A stretch of 64,000 nucleotides of DNA, taken from assembly GCF_002878395.1 (NCBI RefSeq), contig NC_061122.1:80976093-81040092 (forward strand), in the 5' to 3' direction. Both the position numbers and the translations under genes were made by a program. The notes beneath the pieces were generated by a model. The model saw only the letters and a program-made list of their open reading frames with translations. It had not been told where the DNA came from and made no database searches. Positions within the stretch are counted from its first letter, which is position 1; each line of letters begins with the position of its first letter. This stretch comes from Capsicum annuum (Eukaryota > Streptophyta > Magnoliopsida > Solanales > Solanaceae). Of the stretch, positions 10,585 through 22,454 are shown in pieces.

Positions 10585-13011
10585 TAACACGACCCAAACC
10601 AGGGACTTTTCGTAATGGGCATCTCAAGTCCAATAAGAACTGGAGACCACCCATGTTACCTAACCCAAATGACCTATGTGTATCTTGAGTCAGACGAATT
10701 TCAAATATATAACAATATAGCATTATAGAATGATCCAAGACTTTGGGATAGGTCTGTATCCATGACCACCTGAATAAAATCAACCGTCTGATACCTAACC
10801 GATAACCAATACCAATAAAACCATAATGGTATGAGTTCCATAATAATTATTTAATCCAAAAATAAAAGAGGATGGAACAGTGAGAAATTTAGTCCTACAG
10901 TATCAGCCCCAATACCAATGTCAATACCAAGGCTGACACCATTATCGATCCTGCTCATACCAACCAATAGTAGTTCCACAAAAGCCTCCAACCAAAAGAA
11001 AACCAAAATTTGGTTGGGACATGCCCCCAACCATAGCCAAAACAAATATCCATAAAGTAACCAAAGTATGAAATAACATCCATGAAATGGAGCCTTCTAG
11101 AAATATAAAAGCTTAGTACTTTAATTTAATAGCTAATCCCGAAGTCTGATTGCTAAGCAGTAGGAGTAGAACGATCGATTCCTGCATCGCATGGGGATAC
11201 AGTCACCCGAAGATGAGTTAGAGGGTGAATGCTAGCATGAACTTAGAAGAAGAATAAAATAATGTCATTTAACAAAACCAAGTAAACAATCCATATGCAT
11301 ACAAACTATACATATAGTAAACAATCCATATGCATACAAACTATACATATATATATGTAATCGCGCCAGGAAAAAAAATTGGGTTTAGCAGGTATTTAAA
11401 ACCATTAACCTGGGTATATGAAGCTTAACCGTCCTTAACTATCCACATGCTATATGGGTCCAGTGTAACCCCCTGAACGGTCCCCAATGCGTGTAGCCGC
11501 ATGAACTGGAGATACCATAAGAGTAAGGGATTCCCAAGTACCCTTCACCCTCTATGATACATATATGCAGTGTATTAGTGGATTCCCGTGTACCTCATAG
11601 TATCATATATAATCGCTATGATCTACCCCTCATGTCAGCAAACATGAGTTTCTAGTGTTTATCCGTTAGACTCTCACCTTCCTGATTAACTATCACACCC
11701 CGACTTTATTGTCCAATTAAAACCATTTCCAGCCAACCAACCATTGTTATTAACTGAGGCTATACATAGTGGTATCATCATACCGATTATAAATTGCAAA
11801 TATTGTCCTTATCCAAACCTTTTAGAGATCAAAGGATTCCCATGTACCCATAGATCACATTGTCCAATTAACTTGGGGGAGTCCCATATATCCCACAGGT
11901 GTTCTATTATTATGATTACTTGGGGGCTTCTATTGTACCTCACTAGAATGATTGTTCAACCTAAAACCATTCCATTTTGACCATTCCAAACCATTTAACC
12001 ATCCAAGGTTCCATTATCAAGTTTAAACCATGCACAAGTTCCATTAAAAATCCAACAATATAGTGAAAACATTCTCATAGGCATTTTATCAAACACACAG
12101 GGGGCATAGTATTTCCAAAACCAAAGATAATTACCAAATAACCATTCACATACAACTATTATCCCAAAACCACCATTAAAGCATATAAAATCATAATTAA
12201 ATTATGGAAAAACCATAATCAAGCATTTATAACCAAAACCCCCAAATTATATTTGAAAACCTAAAGCTATACAATAATCAAACCATGAAAACATTGTATA
12301 AAACCATGCCCTTAGTTGGAACTAACAATGAGGGAAGAGAACATGCCTTAAACTAAGAAGATGATGGAGAGAAATTGCCAACACAAGCACCAAATTAATC
12401 CTTAAGATGAAACCTTAGCTTCCTTTGCCCAAGAACTTTAGAAAGGATTAGAGAGTGTTTTCCTAAGAATAATAGGGCAAATAACCTCCCAAGGGATTTA
12501 AAAGTCATGGGACCTCATTAGGTTAAGTGGGAAAATATCAAGGTTACCCTTACTTAAACTGCACCAAAATCTAGTCAGAGGGATAAGACTATCCATACCA
12601 GTCGTACCCTCCAATATAAGTGGTACCCACCACTCGTACCCAAGGTCATCTTCCTTGGACCCAACACTGTCCAAGGTACGACTCGCCCTAAACCATGGCA
12701 TATACATGCATACAATAGTACCCAAGATTCGCACCCACTACCCACTATATGAGTCTATGATACGACTCGTACCTTAACTTAAGTGAAGGAAAGACCCAAA
12801 CCAAATGAAGCGTGTCCACCGTATACGACTCGTATTAACCAAGTCGTATCCATTCCAGAAACCAAATCCAACCCACCAAACAATACTGGTCAGGATACAA
12901 CTAACCCATACCACTCATATCCCAGTGTACGAGTCATTTTCCCTACATATATCCTGTCCAGAGACCAAAAATTCAGGAATTTTCTAACGAACAGAAACCC
13001 AGGGTGTTGTA
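10585..13011 (-). repeat. 5' LTR of the gypsy element (~2.43 kb)
   Basis: It is bounded on the left by the PBS and on the right by the same CTAxAACACC start seen in the other LTR. It contains a perfect 35-bp tandem duplication (11281-11315, 11316-11350) and stretches of TACGACTCGTAC-like repeats. ORFs inside it are not supported as genes. Confidence 0.8.
11281..11350. repeat. 35-bp tandem duplication inside the LTR
   Basis: The unit begins AGTAAACAATCCATATGC and is present twice head-to-tail without a mismatch. The region it matches in the other LTR is deleted, so it cannot be told whether both LTRs had it. Confidence 0.85.
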
Positions 13012-14240
13012 GAAAATATGTGAGTCTTTGCTTATGTTTGATAAAGAATATTGGTGTAGTGCTTATTTTAGTGAAAGAACCAAGTGTGATGTGGTGGAAA
13101 ATAATATGTGTGAAACATTTAATTCTGGGATTATTGGTCCTAGATATATGTTTGTGATTAATATGATTGAAGATAGTAGGCATAAAATAATGGATAGGCA
13201 TGGAGATATAATCAAATTTCCTGATATTTGGATCAACGATATTTCACCCATGGCAAGGCTAATTTTAGAAGATAATAAACAGATTGGTAGGGAGCTAAAA
13301 GGTGAATTAGAATCATGACACTGGATTTGAGATTTAAGAGAGAGACTTTGGGAACATAGTTGATTTGATTAAGAAAATATGTACCTGCAGGTTGTGGCAA
13401 TTGAGGGGTATAGCTAGCAAACATGTAGTTTGTGCCTTGTATCACATTGGGCATGAACTAGAAAATTATGTAGAGCATTGGTATAGAAGAGATACATTCC
13501 TACGTGCTTATAAATACTTCATACAACCTATCTCTAACATGATAATATGGCCTGAAAGTAATAATCCATCAATCGAGCCACCTAAAGTTAAGCCAATGCC
13601 TGGAAGACCTCTCAGAAGCATCGAAAAATGGAGTAAAAATGACATGTTCCAAATGTCATCAAGTTGGGACAACAGAAGAAGCTGCAAATCAGTGGTAAGT
13701 ATTTTGGTGTTTCTTTATCAATTTAATCATTCTTACTCTTCTAACCTTTTCTTAATGTGTAGCTCCTTAAACAACACCCTTAACAACCTTCTTAGCAACC
13801 TTTACAACCAAGGCTAATGAGTCAGCCTAGTACTCAAAATTCTTCATCTCTATGTCCTGAAACTTCAAGAGTTAAAGAAAGTAGAAAACAGGCAGCAAAC
13901 TTTTCAACTGCGAGGGAAACATCTTCTTTAGTTGGAAGGAAAAAAAGAGATGTGGGGTTCGCTGTTTACACAGACATACAATATGAAAGACAAGTCATTA
14001 ATGTATGTAATTCACACCTTATTTAAATTTCTTGCATCTTTATTTGTGAATCGTGAGTAATGTTTTTTTAATAATGCATCCCAAAAGATCAAATGAAAAA
14101 GTTATTTCAAGTGGCACGACACTAAAGAATGCATCACTAACAAATGTTGATTTGGGATTCAATCCACCTCGTTTGAAATGGAAAAGAAAAGATGCTATAC
14201 TGGAAATCAACTTCAACAAATGCAACAACGTAAAAAGCTG
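13012..14240 (+). pseudogene. Mutator-like (MULE) transposase, C-terminal exons
   Basis: The sequence begins mid-gene at the gypsy junction. TKCDVVENNMCETFNSGIIG and WINDISPMARLILEDN (13028-13290) match the end of the MULE transposase core. Next come NIVDLIKKICTCRLWQLRGI and ASKHVVCALYHIG (13350-13460), a SWIM zinc finger (CxC...CxH-type), then WPESNN and KVKPMPGRP, and a zinc-knuckle-like CSKCHQVGTTEE (13650 on). A GTAAGT...TGTAG intron fits 13695-13762, and another probably lies near 14010-14085. The last piece ends DLGFNPPRLKWKRK. In-frame stops (for example near 13316) mark decay. The DDE catalytic region is absent because the gypsy insertion cuts the gene. The protein would cut and join MULE ends. 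Confidence 0.8.
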
Positions 14241-15150
14241 AAAACCAAATCCTAGAGTCGTTGTGTTAGATTGGATTTTTTTTTATTTTTGATGTATATT
14301 TTGTGAAAGCATTTTGTGAATGATAATTTCATGTCCAACAATTCTAATGGCATTTAGATATGTCAAACAATTCAAATGTTGGTTATTTGATGTATGTTTG
14401 TTTGTCTTTAGACAAGTTTTTGATTGGTTGGCCTTTTAGCTAATTAAAGTGGTGACTTTTTATTGTTCAGTTATTGCTATTCTTGAAGATGGTTATGGCT
14501 ATTTAAAGTGGTTGTTTCAAAACAGTTACTTGTGTCAACTGGGTATTCTACATTTGTGGTAACTAAGTGATACTCCAATTGTGATTCTGCATTTGAAGGT
14601 ATAAAAAAGTGCTACTGTTTTTTTTCCTATTGTGCATTTATGGTAACGAAGTAGCACTAGTTTCTCAATGAGAATGTTATTAACAACTAGTTTGATTTAC
14701 TTAACCCCTTCTATTGATCTTGTACTTTTTACATTACGTTGTTTTCATGTAATGCTAATTTAAGTTATATATCAAAATTGGACATGCCAATGAGTTAGAA
14801 CTTTCCTGTTAACATCTTTTGCACTAATAGATGTACAAAAAAATGGATTTGAACCCATTTAAACAAATATCCAATTGTCTTTCTTTACATAAGTTAGCGT
14901 ATTTGAACCCATTTATAAAAAAAACAAAGTCAGTAAAAAATTAACCCATTATATATCAGCTACTACATAAACAACTCTCTATAAATTCAAGATAGTATCA
15001 CAATAATCAATAAAACTTGGTGCTTCCTCCTAATTTTCTCCTTTTCTTCATTTTTTTATCCGTTTTTGTCATCTTGAAATAACAATTCTAGCATGTTCAG
15101 AATAATCAACTTCATACCATCTAAAATACTTGCATCCAACTTGCTTAGGA
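14241..15150. other. AT-rich, no gene seen; probably MULE 3' flank
   Basis: I find no conserved ORF, tRNA box or clear terminal inverted repeat. It would contain the 3' UTR and terminal repeat of the MULE if that end survived, but no partner repeat is available for comparison. Confidence 0.35.
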
Positions 15151-15795
15151 AGAACAACAACAACAACAAACCCAGTGTATTCCCACCTAGTGGGGTCTGG
15201 GGGGGTAAGATGTACGCAGTCCATACCTCTACCTCTAAAGAAGTAGAAAGGCTGTTTCCGATAGACCCCCGGCTCAAGTCACGAGATACCACACAAACTC
15301 ATAGTAAAGCACAGGACTAGATTACATAACATAAATACGGCACCCATAAGTATTAGAAAACATAGGAAAGCACACAGATCCGTAATAAAACATGGAACAC
15401 GGAATCATAACAAGAATAAAACCCCCACCAAGTAAATCCCTACACTAGCGACCCAAACCGGCCCTATTCTTCTGCCCTAATTCGCGTCCTCCAGACCTTC
15501 CTATCTAGGGTCATGTCCTCGGTGAGCTGTAACTGCTCATTGTCTCGCCTAATCACCTCACCCCAGTACTTCTTCGGCCTACCCCTACCCCGTCTAAAAC
15601 CATCCAACGTTAGCCTTTCACACCTACGAACCGGGGCATCCATGCCTCTCCTCTTCACGTGTCCGAACCATATCAATCGGGCTTCCCGCATCTTGCACTC
15701 CACTGGAGTCACACCAACCTTCTCCCGGATAGTCTCATTCCGAACTCTATCCCCTCAAGTCAGCCCACACATCTAGCGCAACATTCGCATTTCTG

Positions 15796-16245
15796 CCACC
15801 TTCATTTTTTGGATGTGGGAGTTCTTAACTGGCCAACACTCCGCTCCATACAACATGGTCGGACGGACTACCACCCTGTAGAATTTGCCTTTCAGCTTGG
15901 GCGGCACCTTCTTATCACACAACACCCCCGACGCGAGCTTCCACTTCATCTATCCCGCCCCAATACGGTNNNNNNNNNNNNNNNNNNNNNNNNNNNNNNN
16001 NNNNNNNNNNNNNNNNNNNNNNNNNNNNNNNNNNNNNNNNNNNNNNNNNNNNNNNNNNNNNNNNNNNNNTACCACCTTCATTTTTTGGATGTGGGAGTTC
16101 TTAACTGGCCAACACTCCGCTCCATACAACATGGTCGGACGGACTACCACCCTGTAGAATTTGCCTTTCAGCTTGGGCGGCACCTTCTTATCACACAACA
16201 CCCCCGACGCGAGCTTCCACTTCATCTATCCCGCCTCAATACGGT
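15796..16245. repeat. 174-bp duplication flanking the N gap
   Basis: 15796-15969 and 16072-16245 are the same sequence, differing at one base (CCCGCCCC versus CCCGCCTC near the end). The left copy stops exactly at the gap and the right copy begins 2 bases after it. The complete LINE copy at 58990-63030 has this stretch only once, so the duplication is very likely an unmerged contig overlap. Confidence 0.9.
15970..16069. other. Assembly gap of exactly 100 N
   Basis: Positions 15970-16069 are all N, a round number used for gaps of unknown size. The sequence on its two sides overlaps (see the repeat at 15796-16245), so the gap is probably not missing sequence. Confidence 0.98.
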
Positions 16246-17924
16246 GCGAGACATCCTCGTCAATCTCACCGTTACTATGGATCACGGACCCGAGATACTT
16301 GAAACTATCCCTCTTACATACCTCCTGTGATTCCAGCTTCACTACTACCTCATTCTCCCGTCTCACGTCATTAAACTTGCATTCTACATACTCTGTCTTG
16401 CTTCTGCTCACCCTGAACCCTTTAGACTCAAGAGTTTGCCTCCACACCTCTAATTTGTCATTCACACCCCCTCGAGTCTCATCTATCAGAACTACATCGT
16501 CTGCAAAAAGCATACACCACGGCACCTCCCCTTGAATACGCCGCGTCAACACATCCATCACCAACGCAAACAAAAAGGGACTAAGAGTAGATCCCTGATG
16601 CAATCCTGATAGGACAGTGAAATGCTCTGAGTCTCCTCCCGCCGTCCTCACCTGAGTTTTCGCTCCATCATACATATCCTTAATTGCTCTGATATATGCC
16701 AGCGGTACCCCACTCACCTCCAAGCATCTCCAAAGCACCTCCCTGGGGACTTTGTCGTAAGCCTTCTCCAGGTCGATAAATACCATGTGCAGGTCCTTCT
16801 TCCTTTCCCTATACTGTTCCACCAACCTCCGCACCAGGTGAATTGCCTCCGTCGTCGAGCGGCCAGGCATAAATCCAAACTGGTTTTCCGAAATAGACAC
16901 TATCCGTCTCAGCCTCACCTCGACCACTCTCTCCCAAATCTTCATAGAGTGACTCAATAACTTAATCCCTATAGTTATTGCAACTCTGGATGTTACCCTT
17001 ATTCTTATAGAGAGGGATCATGGTACTCCACCTCCAAGCCTCGGGCATCTTTACCGTCTTGAAGATTTCATTAAACAATCCAGTCAACCACCTTACACCA
17101 GCCTCTCCAACGAACTTAAACTCCACCGGTATCTCGTCCGGCCTCGTCGCCCTACCCCTTCGCATCCTACGAACAGCCTCTCTAACCTCTTCTACCTTAA
17201 AACGTCTACAGTAGCTAAAATCCCGACACTCCTCTGAGTGCTCCAGTTCCCCTAACACAATAGCTCTATCTGACCTTTGTCATTCAAGATCCTATGAAAG
17301 TACGACTGCCATCTATTCTTAATGTGGCCGTCCTCCACCAACACTCTACCGTCCTCCCCCTTAATGCACCTCACCTGATCGAGGTCACGACCCTTCCTCT
17401 CCCTAGCCTTAGCGAGTCTAAACAACTTTTTCTCTCCTCCTTTCCCCTGTAACCCTGCATACAAGCTCTCAAAAGCGGCCGTCTTAGCTACCGTGACTGC
17501 TGACTTAACCTCCTTCCTAGCTAGCTTGTACTCTTTCCTGTTTACCCACTTCTCTTCTTCGTCCTTACTCTCAACCAATTTAGCATACGCCCCTTTCTTG
17601 GTCCCCACTTTATTCTCCACCTCTTCATTCCACCACCAATCCCCCTGATGATGCCCGGCCCGGCCCCTAGAAACACCCAACACCTCACTTGCATTTTCCC
17701 TGATGCACCTAGCCACCCTATCCCACATACTATCCACGTCCCCCCTACACTCCCACACCCCCATTCCCGCCAACTTCTCCTCTATCTCCCACGCATTCAC
17801 TGGCGTCAAGCCGCCCCACTTAATTCTAGGTCTACACTCTTTACTCCTCCTCTTTCTATTCTTCTTTATACCCAAATCCATAACCAAGAGCCTATGCTGG
17901 GTCGAAAGATTCTCAATCGGGATG

Positions 17925-18824
17925 AGAACAAAAGAACCATAAAAAAATTAAATCTTGAATAGAAAGAAAAACTCATCTACAATGCAACCTTACCCGACTA
18001 TCTTCGCATCCAAGAAACCGACGACCTAGTTTGTTTACAGATCAAGAAATCTTCAATATTGCTCTTTTTTCACAATGACAAAAAGAAAAAAATCAGATGC
18101 CATTTTCATCTATCAATGAGCTGAAATTAGTGGGAAAACAATAGGAAAAAGTTGTTGGAGAAAATAGAAGTAGAAATTTGATTTGTAAAAAGGGATGTAT
18201 ATAAAAATGATTTATTAATGACATAATAATCATTCAACCATTTTTTTTTACCATTGGGAGGCTCAAATTTTAATCCCAACGCGCATGGTTTTGAGTGTGT
18301 ACACACATTTTGCCAAGTAGGATTGAAATATTTTTTCGTTCAGATTTTGTATAGTTAAAAATACTTGTGCATGATCTAAGTTAAAGATCATAGTTATAAT
18401 TTGATGTCAAGTTAAAGGTCATATTTATGTATTATGAGCTTACAAAATATGTCAAGTTTAAGGTAGCCGTCTAGGTGTTAAGCCAATATATTTTATATAT
18501 TTAACTGGTGAATATAATTATTTTTGAACTGATCAATCGAATATGCTACTTATCCAAAAAAAAAAAAAAAAAGTAACAAATCCCATCACGGGGATAAACG
18601 TGACTTCCATGAAGATGGTTTTAATTTTTTGAAAAATAGAAGCGTTCACTATTTGTTAGGCTTCTCGACTACAGATTGTAGTGACAAGAGAGTGGCTGGT
18701 TTAACACTTCTGAGGCACAACATATGAAAGGTTAAGTGGAAAGAGGTTTTATATATCTGTTGAGAAAAAAAGGTCACCAAGCGTGACTTCTCATATTACC
18801 ACTTATATTGTGGTTAAATGATAT
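17925..18824. other. AT-rich intergenic DNA, no gene recognised
   Basis: It contains a poly(A) run near 18558-18574 and, at about 18380-18445, words such as AAGTTAAAGGTCATATTTATG that resemble one arm of the foldback MITE at 37316-37590. No protein domain or RNA gene is visible. Confidence 0.4.
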
Positions 18825-19155
18825 TTTTTTAATTTTAATTCGTTTGTCCTACTTTCTTTTTAATCTCATTTCAGAAAAAAAATCCCTTTAGAAAAAAAAT
18901 CCCTTCTTTTTGACAACCGTATAATTTCAACTTTCTACTGACATATATACTTTCCTTTTTAATCCATTTAAAAAAATATCTTTCCTTTTTTGGCAACTCC
19001 ATAATTTAAACTTTCTACTTGACATTTTAAGATCCCAAAATTAAAGGACAATTTTGTACATTCAATATATTTTAATTTAAGATAACAAAATTTTTCTCAA
19101 CTTTCTTAAGCCCCGTGACAAGTCAAAACAAAACAATCAAATTAAAACGGGGGAA
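18825..19155. mobile_element. Degenerate Stowaway-like MITE
   Basis: The left side (TTTTAATTCGTTTGTCCTAC) and the reverse complement of the right side (CCCCCGTTTTAATTTG) resemble the CTCCCTCCGTTTCAATTTGT ends of Solanaceae Stowaway MITEs. Length ~330 bp and high AT fit. The ends are eroded and no clean TA duplication can be assigned. Confidence 0.4.
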
Positions 19156-19389
19156 TAATCATTATAGGTTCTCTCGAATACTACAATTGTAATGACTGTT
19201 TTGGTTAGAAACATCATAGTTTCAGGTTGCAAATTCAGTTGGATTCTTGCTACTTCCCCTAGAATAAGGCAATTATTCAAGTGTGGGAAGGATCTGGGGC
19301 TATAACTATACATATATATATAAAGAGGTGATGCAATTTGGTACATCCTAGCTATATCAGCCGAAATTACATTCCAAGGAAATGAGACT
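19140..19389 (-). other. Probable 3' UTR of the rhomboid-like gene
   Basis: This is the sequence immediately after the TGA, AT-rich and without a coding frame. It runs toward the Stowaway-like repeat. No unambiguous polyadenylation signal was fixed, so the end is approximate. Confidence 0.35.
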
Positions 19390-21296
19390 TCAGAATCGTC
19401 CCCTTCTTACTCGAGCCCATGCAATGGCAGCCATGACAGCCCCACCTAAATGAGCAGATCCAGAGATTTGAGTGTCACCCTAAAATCAAGAGGAAAGGAA
19501 GTTGTTATACATATCAAATGAGTCATTACGATATCAACTCCTTTTTTGCAGCAAGGCTGTAGAGTAAAATGAGCAGAACCAAATGCCCCAATAATAGAAC
19601 TTGACCTCCAACATCTTCATGGTTGAAGGCTAAGATCTCAAACTGGCACGTGAGACGGATAATGGTGTATTTTGTTGTATTTGATTTTATTAGTTTATTT
19701 CCTTAACCAACACAGAGAATTGGTGCAAGTATGGGCCTGGAGAAGTCGCATGACCATTAACACACATTACTCGCTAAATTTTCTAATCAAATCGAGTAGT
19801 GGACACTCAAGAAAACTTAAATATCGCAGGCATGTTGAACTTGAAGAAGAGAACAAGGAAGTGGACATTACTAAAAGAAGACATTTCAGTTTTATTTTCA
19901 TTAGCAACTGAGCCTCAATAATACAAATCATATGCCCCAAAAAGATAACGCGATTACCAGAATACCGGACAGGAAACATCTTAGGGGGTGTTTGAATGGG
20001 TTTTTTTTAAGTGACTTACAAGCTCCGGTCAAAAGTAGGTAGCAACCAACTTTTGGCTTTTGGCTTTTTTTTTTTAGTACTTTTTAAGCCTAAAGTAAAG
20101 TACTTCAAAGCACTTTTTGACTTTCTCAAACACCTCCAAAAATAAAAGTGTTTAAAAGCCAAAAGCACTTAAAAATGAGCCAATCCAAACACCCTCTTAG
20201 TCCGTCTCCAGGTACATCTACAAATAATAGCCTAAAATAGTCTCTTTCAGATGCTTGGAAGTATTGAGCTCGGCGCATAGTGGCCATTGATGACTTCATT
20301 TCGTGATAAAGTCAACAACTAAACACAAAAGAGGATGAAGTGCTAGAAGATCATACCTCCAATATTCTTAAGACATCTTTTCCAATGATGAAGATTCCCT
20401 GAATGATATAATGACCAGTTGCGTAGAAAGTGTTAGCCAATTTTACCTGTGGCAACTATCATCTAGAAAAGTACAAAAAAAAAAAAAAATTTTTGTTAAG
20501 AAATACAATACACAATCACTTACCAGTAAGATTGCTGGGATAGGAATGATAAAGTCAAAATAGAGAGTCTTTCTAGGGAAAAGGAATATATCAAGCAGCA
20601 TCACTGCATTTACAGCCCCACTTGCGCCCTAGATGGAAAAGCACAAACAGAAGTCAGTCTCATGAAGGAAAAGTTCAAACTTCATCCATTAACCATTCAC
20701 TTAGAAATTTCAAGGATTCCAAAAATCAAAGAGTTGCTTGTTTCCTCACACTGAGCAGATTAGGGTTTCAAAACAGCAGTCAGACCTAAGAAAATAACAT
20801 TGTTTTTGAGTTTGGATTGCAGGTATAACAATGGGATAAAGGGACTGGTTAAAATGAAAATTTATGGCAATTTAGGCATCAACAATTTGATAATTGATAA
20901 TCTCGCAAAATTATGTGCACTAGCTACAAAGATCAAGACAACGAGTAAGTAGAATTGGCGCAGTTTATTCTATGAAACTGCTCCAACGTTTTTTTCAGAA
21001 CATGAACTATTAGTCCAAATACCAAGGGAAAACACATGTAAAAAGAAAGGCTTAACTACTGAATTTGAAGACAACAAAGTACTCCATGGGGAAAAAATGA
21101 TTATCTTAAACATAAATCAGAGAGAATGACAATCTCATTTCATATCCGTTGGAGTGCCATAAATTGTTAGAATGGTAATGTGATTGGAATTGAAGAGGCA
21201 GAAAAGAACTAGCAGAGATCAAGAAGAAATAAGACATGAATTTACCAATCCAGGAACTTGTGATGGATGCATGCTCAGAGATCGTCTTCTTTGTAC
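19390..21296 (-). CDS. RBL12: Rhomboid-like intramembrane serine protease (RBL12/PARL-type), 3' exons
   Basis: Four minus-strand exons splice in frame to 95 residues and a stop. Exon 21296-21246 ends MHPSQVPGL. Exon 20628-20524 reads GASGAVNAVMLLDIF then RKTLYFDFIIPIPAILL. Exon 20398-20357 reads GIFIIGKDVLRILE. Exon 19479-19390 reads GDTQISGSAHLGGAVMAAIA, WARVRRGRF and TGA. Every junction has AG/GT signals. The catalytic Ser of GASG and His of SAHLGG are both present. Family knowledge: rhomboids cleave transmembrane segments within the membrane. The closest plant type is the mitochondrial RBL12 group, so the symbol is by similarity only. Upstream exons (N-terminus, first membrane spans) are absent, and a copia LTR begins 46 bases upstream of the first visible exon. 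It is either a gene with a very large intron or a 3' fragment. No stop or frameshift is seen in the exons. Confidence 0.88.
19984..20196. mobile_element. Tourist-like (PIF/Harbinger-type) MITE in a rhomboid intron
   Basis: The 213-bp element has ends GGGGGTGTTTGAATGGG and (reverse complement of the right) GAGGGTGTTTGGATTGG. It is flanked by TTA at 19981-19983 and 20197-20199. A 3-bp TTA duplication with GG-rich ends fits Tourist/Harbinger MITEs. It lies in the last intron of the rhomboid gene and does not touch splice sites. Confidence 0.7.
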
Positions 21297-21341
21297 CTGC
21301 CAAAGAAAAAAGACGGCCATTAACTACTTCTACAATGAGAG

Positions 21342-21606
21342 TGTTGCAATCAGAGAATTGAGAAGAGATAGATGACTGGAGAAGAAGAAGAACAATAGAG
21401 AAGGAATGAGAGAGTTTCTTTATTACTCAAAACTTAATCATACACAATTAGTTGTAGCTATATATATAGACTTGCACATGACTTAACTAACTTCTTAAAC
21501 TATAACTGCTAACTGCCTCAACATTAACTAACTTAACTAACAAGTAGGAGCCTCTTATATTCTTTACAGTCCACTGATCTCTTACTTAACTGTAGTGTCC
21601 TCAATA
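21342..21606 (-). repeat. 3' LTR of copia A (265 bp)
   Basis: It runs from TGTTGCAATC (21342) to TCAATA (21606). On the minus strand it starts TATTGAGG (expected TGTTG) and ends GATTGCAACA. The part to ~21460 matches 30036-30154 at the other end. GAGAG (21337-21341) flanks it outside, but the partner TSD is lost. Confidence 0.8.
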
Positions 21607-21620
21607 CTCCCCCCCAAGCT
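21607..21620 (-). other. Polypurine tract of copia A
   Basis: Minus strand AGCTTGGGGGGGAG lies directly before the 3' LTR. Confidence 0.75.
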
Positions 21621-22454
21621 GTGGGGTGCAAAAATGTTAAGCATCCCAAGCTTGGAGCACAAATATTCATGTTGTGTCCGGTATAATCCTTCAGTTAGTA
21701 TATCTGTCTGTTGATGTTTAGTAGGAACATACTCAGTCTTGATCATTCCTTGTTGAATCTTCTCTCTCACAAAGTGACAATCTATTTCTATGTGTTTTGT
21801 CCTTTCATGAAACACTGGATTTGCAACTATTTGCATTGCTGTTTTGCTATCAGTGTTTACTTGAATAGGTAGACGTACTTGAGCACCAAGCTCTTTAAAC
21901 AGTCTAACAATCCAAGTTAACTCAGGTGTAGTAGATGCAAGTCTCCTGTATTCAGCTTCTGCTGAACTCCTTGATATAGAGTTTTGTTTCTTTGATTTCC
22001 AAGAGATTAAAGAATCTCCTAACTTGACTAAGAATCCTGTCACTGACTTCCTAGAATTGGGACATGCTGCCAATCTGCATCACAGTGTGCTGAAAGTATT
22101 TCTTGACTTGAGTTTGAGAGTAATATCCCTTGTCCTGGCTGGTTTTGGATGTACCTGACAATTCTTGAGTGCTGCCTCTTAAGTGTGGTTGTTTTGCCTG
22201 ATGTAGGAATTGACTTAGTCTGTACACTAAAGGATATATCAGGCCTTGTTATGGCTAAGTACAACAGTTTTCCAATAATCTTCTGATAAGCAATTTTATC
22301 AACCAAAGAATCATTTGAGATGTCCTTATTCACATAATCATCCACTTCCTTAGTAGTTAGCTTGATATTAGCTTCCAGAGGTGTAGTTGCAGGCTTAGCA
22401 ACCCGTAATCCAAGCTCAGAAATCAACTCCAAAGCATACTTCCTTTGGTGCATT
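21621..22454 (-). pseudogene. copia A: RT C-terminus and RNase H
   Basis: HQRKYALELISELGL continues the RT interrupted by the nested copia. KIIGKLLYLAITRPDISFSV is the conserved end of copia RT. RNase H follows with SAHCDADWQ, KSVTGFLVKLGDSLISWKSK, SRSSAEAEYRRLAS, VNTDSKTAMQI and HERTKHIEIDCHFVREKI. A frame change near 22050 splits the two parts. It would remove template RNA during cDNA synthesis. Confidence 0.85.

Larger units (their letters stand above)
4358..13011 (-). mobile_element. Tekay/Del-like Ty3/gypsy retrotransposon, degenerate
   Basis: The element is read on the minus strand: 5' LTR 13011-10585, PBS 10581-10571, gag from 10365, protease, RT, RNase H, integrase and a chromodomain-adjacent tail to ~5790, PPT 5492-5481, then a 3' LTR that breaks off at 4358. 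Segments 4358-5480 and ~11950-13011 are clearly the same sequence with point changes and indels, which shows they are the two LTRs. Gene order with integrase last identifies Ty3/gypsy. Long LTRs and the gag/pol sequence style suggest the Tekay/Del chromovirus lineage. All coding regions carry many stops. At its right end it abuts MULE transposase sequence, so it probably inserted into a MULE. The other MULE half and the TSD are lost with the left end. Confidence 0.85.
15464..17887 (-). pseudogene. RTE LINE ORF: reverse transcriptase and C-terminus (broken)
   Basis: Minus-strand order: linker [20 protein letters not shown] (from 17887), RT N-terminal VRRMRRGRATRPDEIPVEF, palm [37 protein letters not shown], catalytic [10 protein letters not shown] (~16510) and thumb, then the RTE C-terminal block [20 protein letters not shown] and [16 protein letters not shown]. 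Compared with the other copy there is an inserted base near 17270, a 2-base loss in a G run near 16970, the N gap, and TAG for Trp at 15773-15775. It would nick DNA and copy its own RNA; this copy cannot. Confidence 0.9.
15151..17924 (-). mobile_element. RTE-type LINE, 5'-truncated copy
   Basis: On the minus strand it reads from CATCCCGA (17924) to a (GTT)n tail at ~15165-15151. It is collinear with the full-length copy at 58990-63030 from its base ~60534 onward, so roughly the first 1.5 kb (5' UTR and most of the endonuclease) is missing. This 5' truncation is typical of target-primed reverse transcription. AGAACAA occurs at both ends (15151-15157 and 17925-17931) and may be the TSD, though the AAC-rich tail makes this ambiguous. 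It contains an assembly gap. Confidence 0.9.

Noticed and set aside
12498..13318. Several ORFs of 60-124 codons spanning the LTR/MULE junction
   Set aside because: The LTR part has no protein homology by eye; only the part after 13012 matches MULE transposase.
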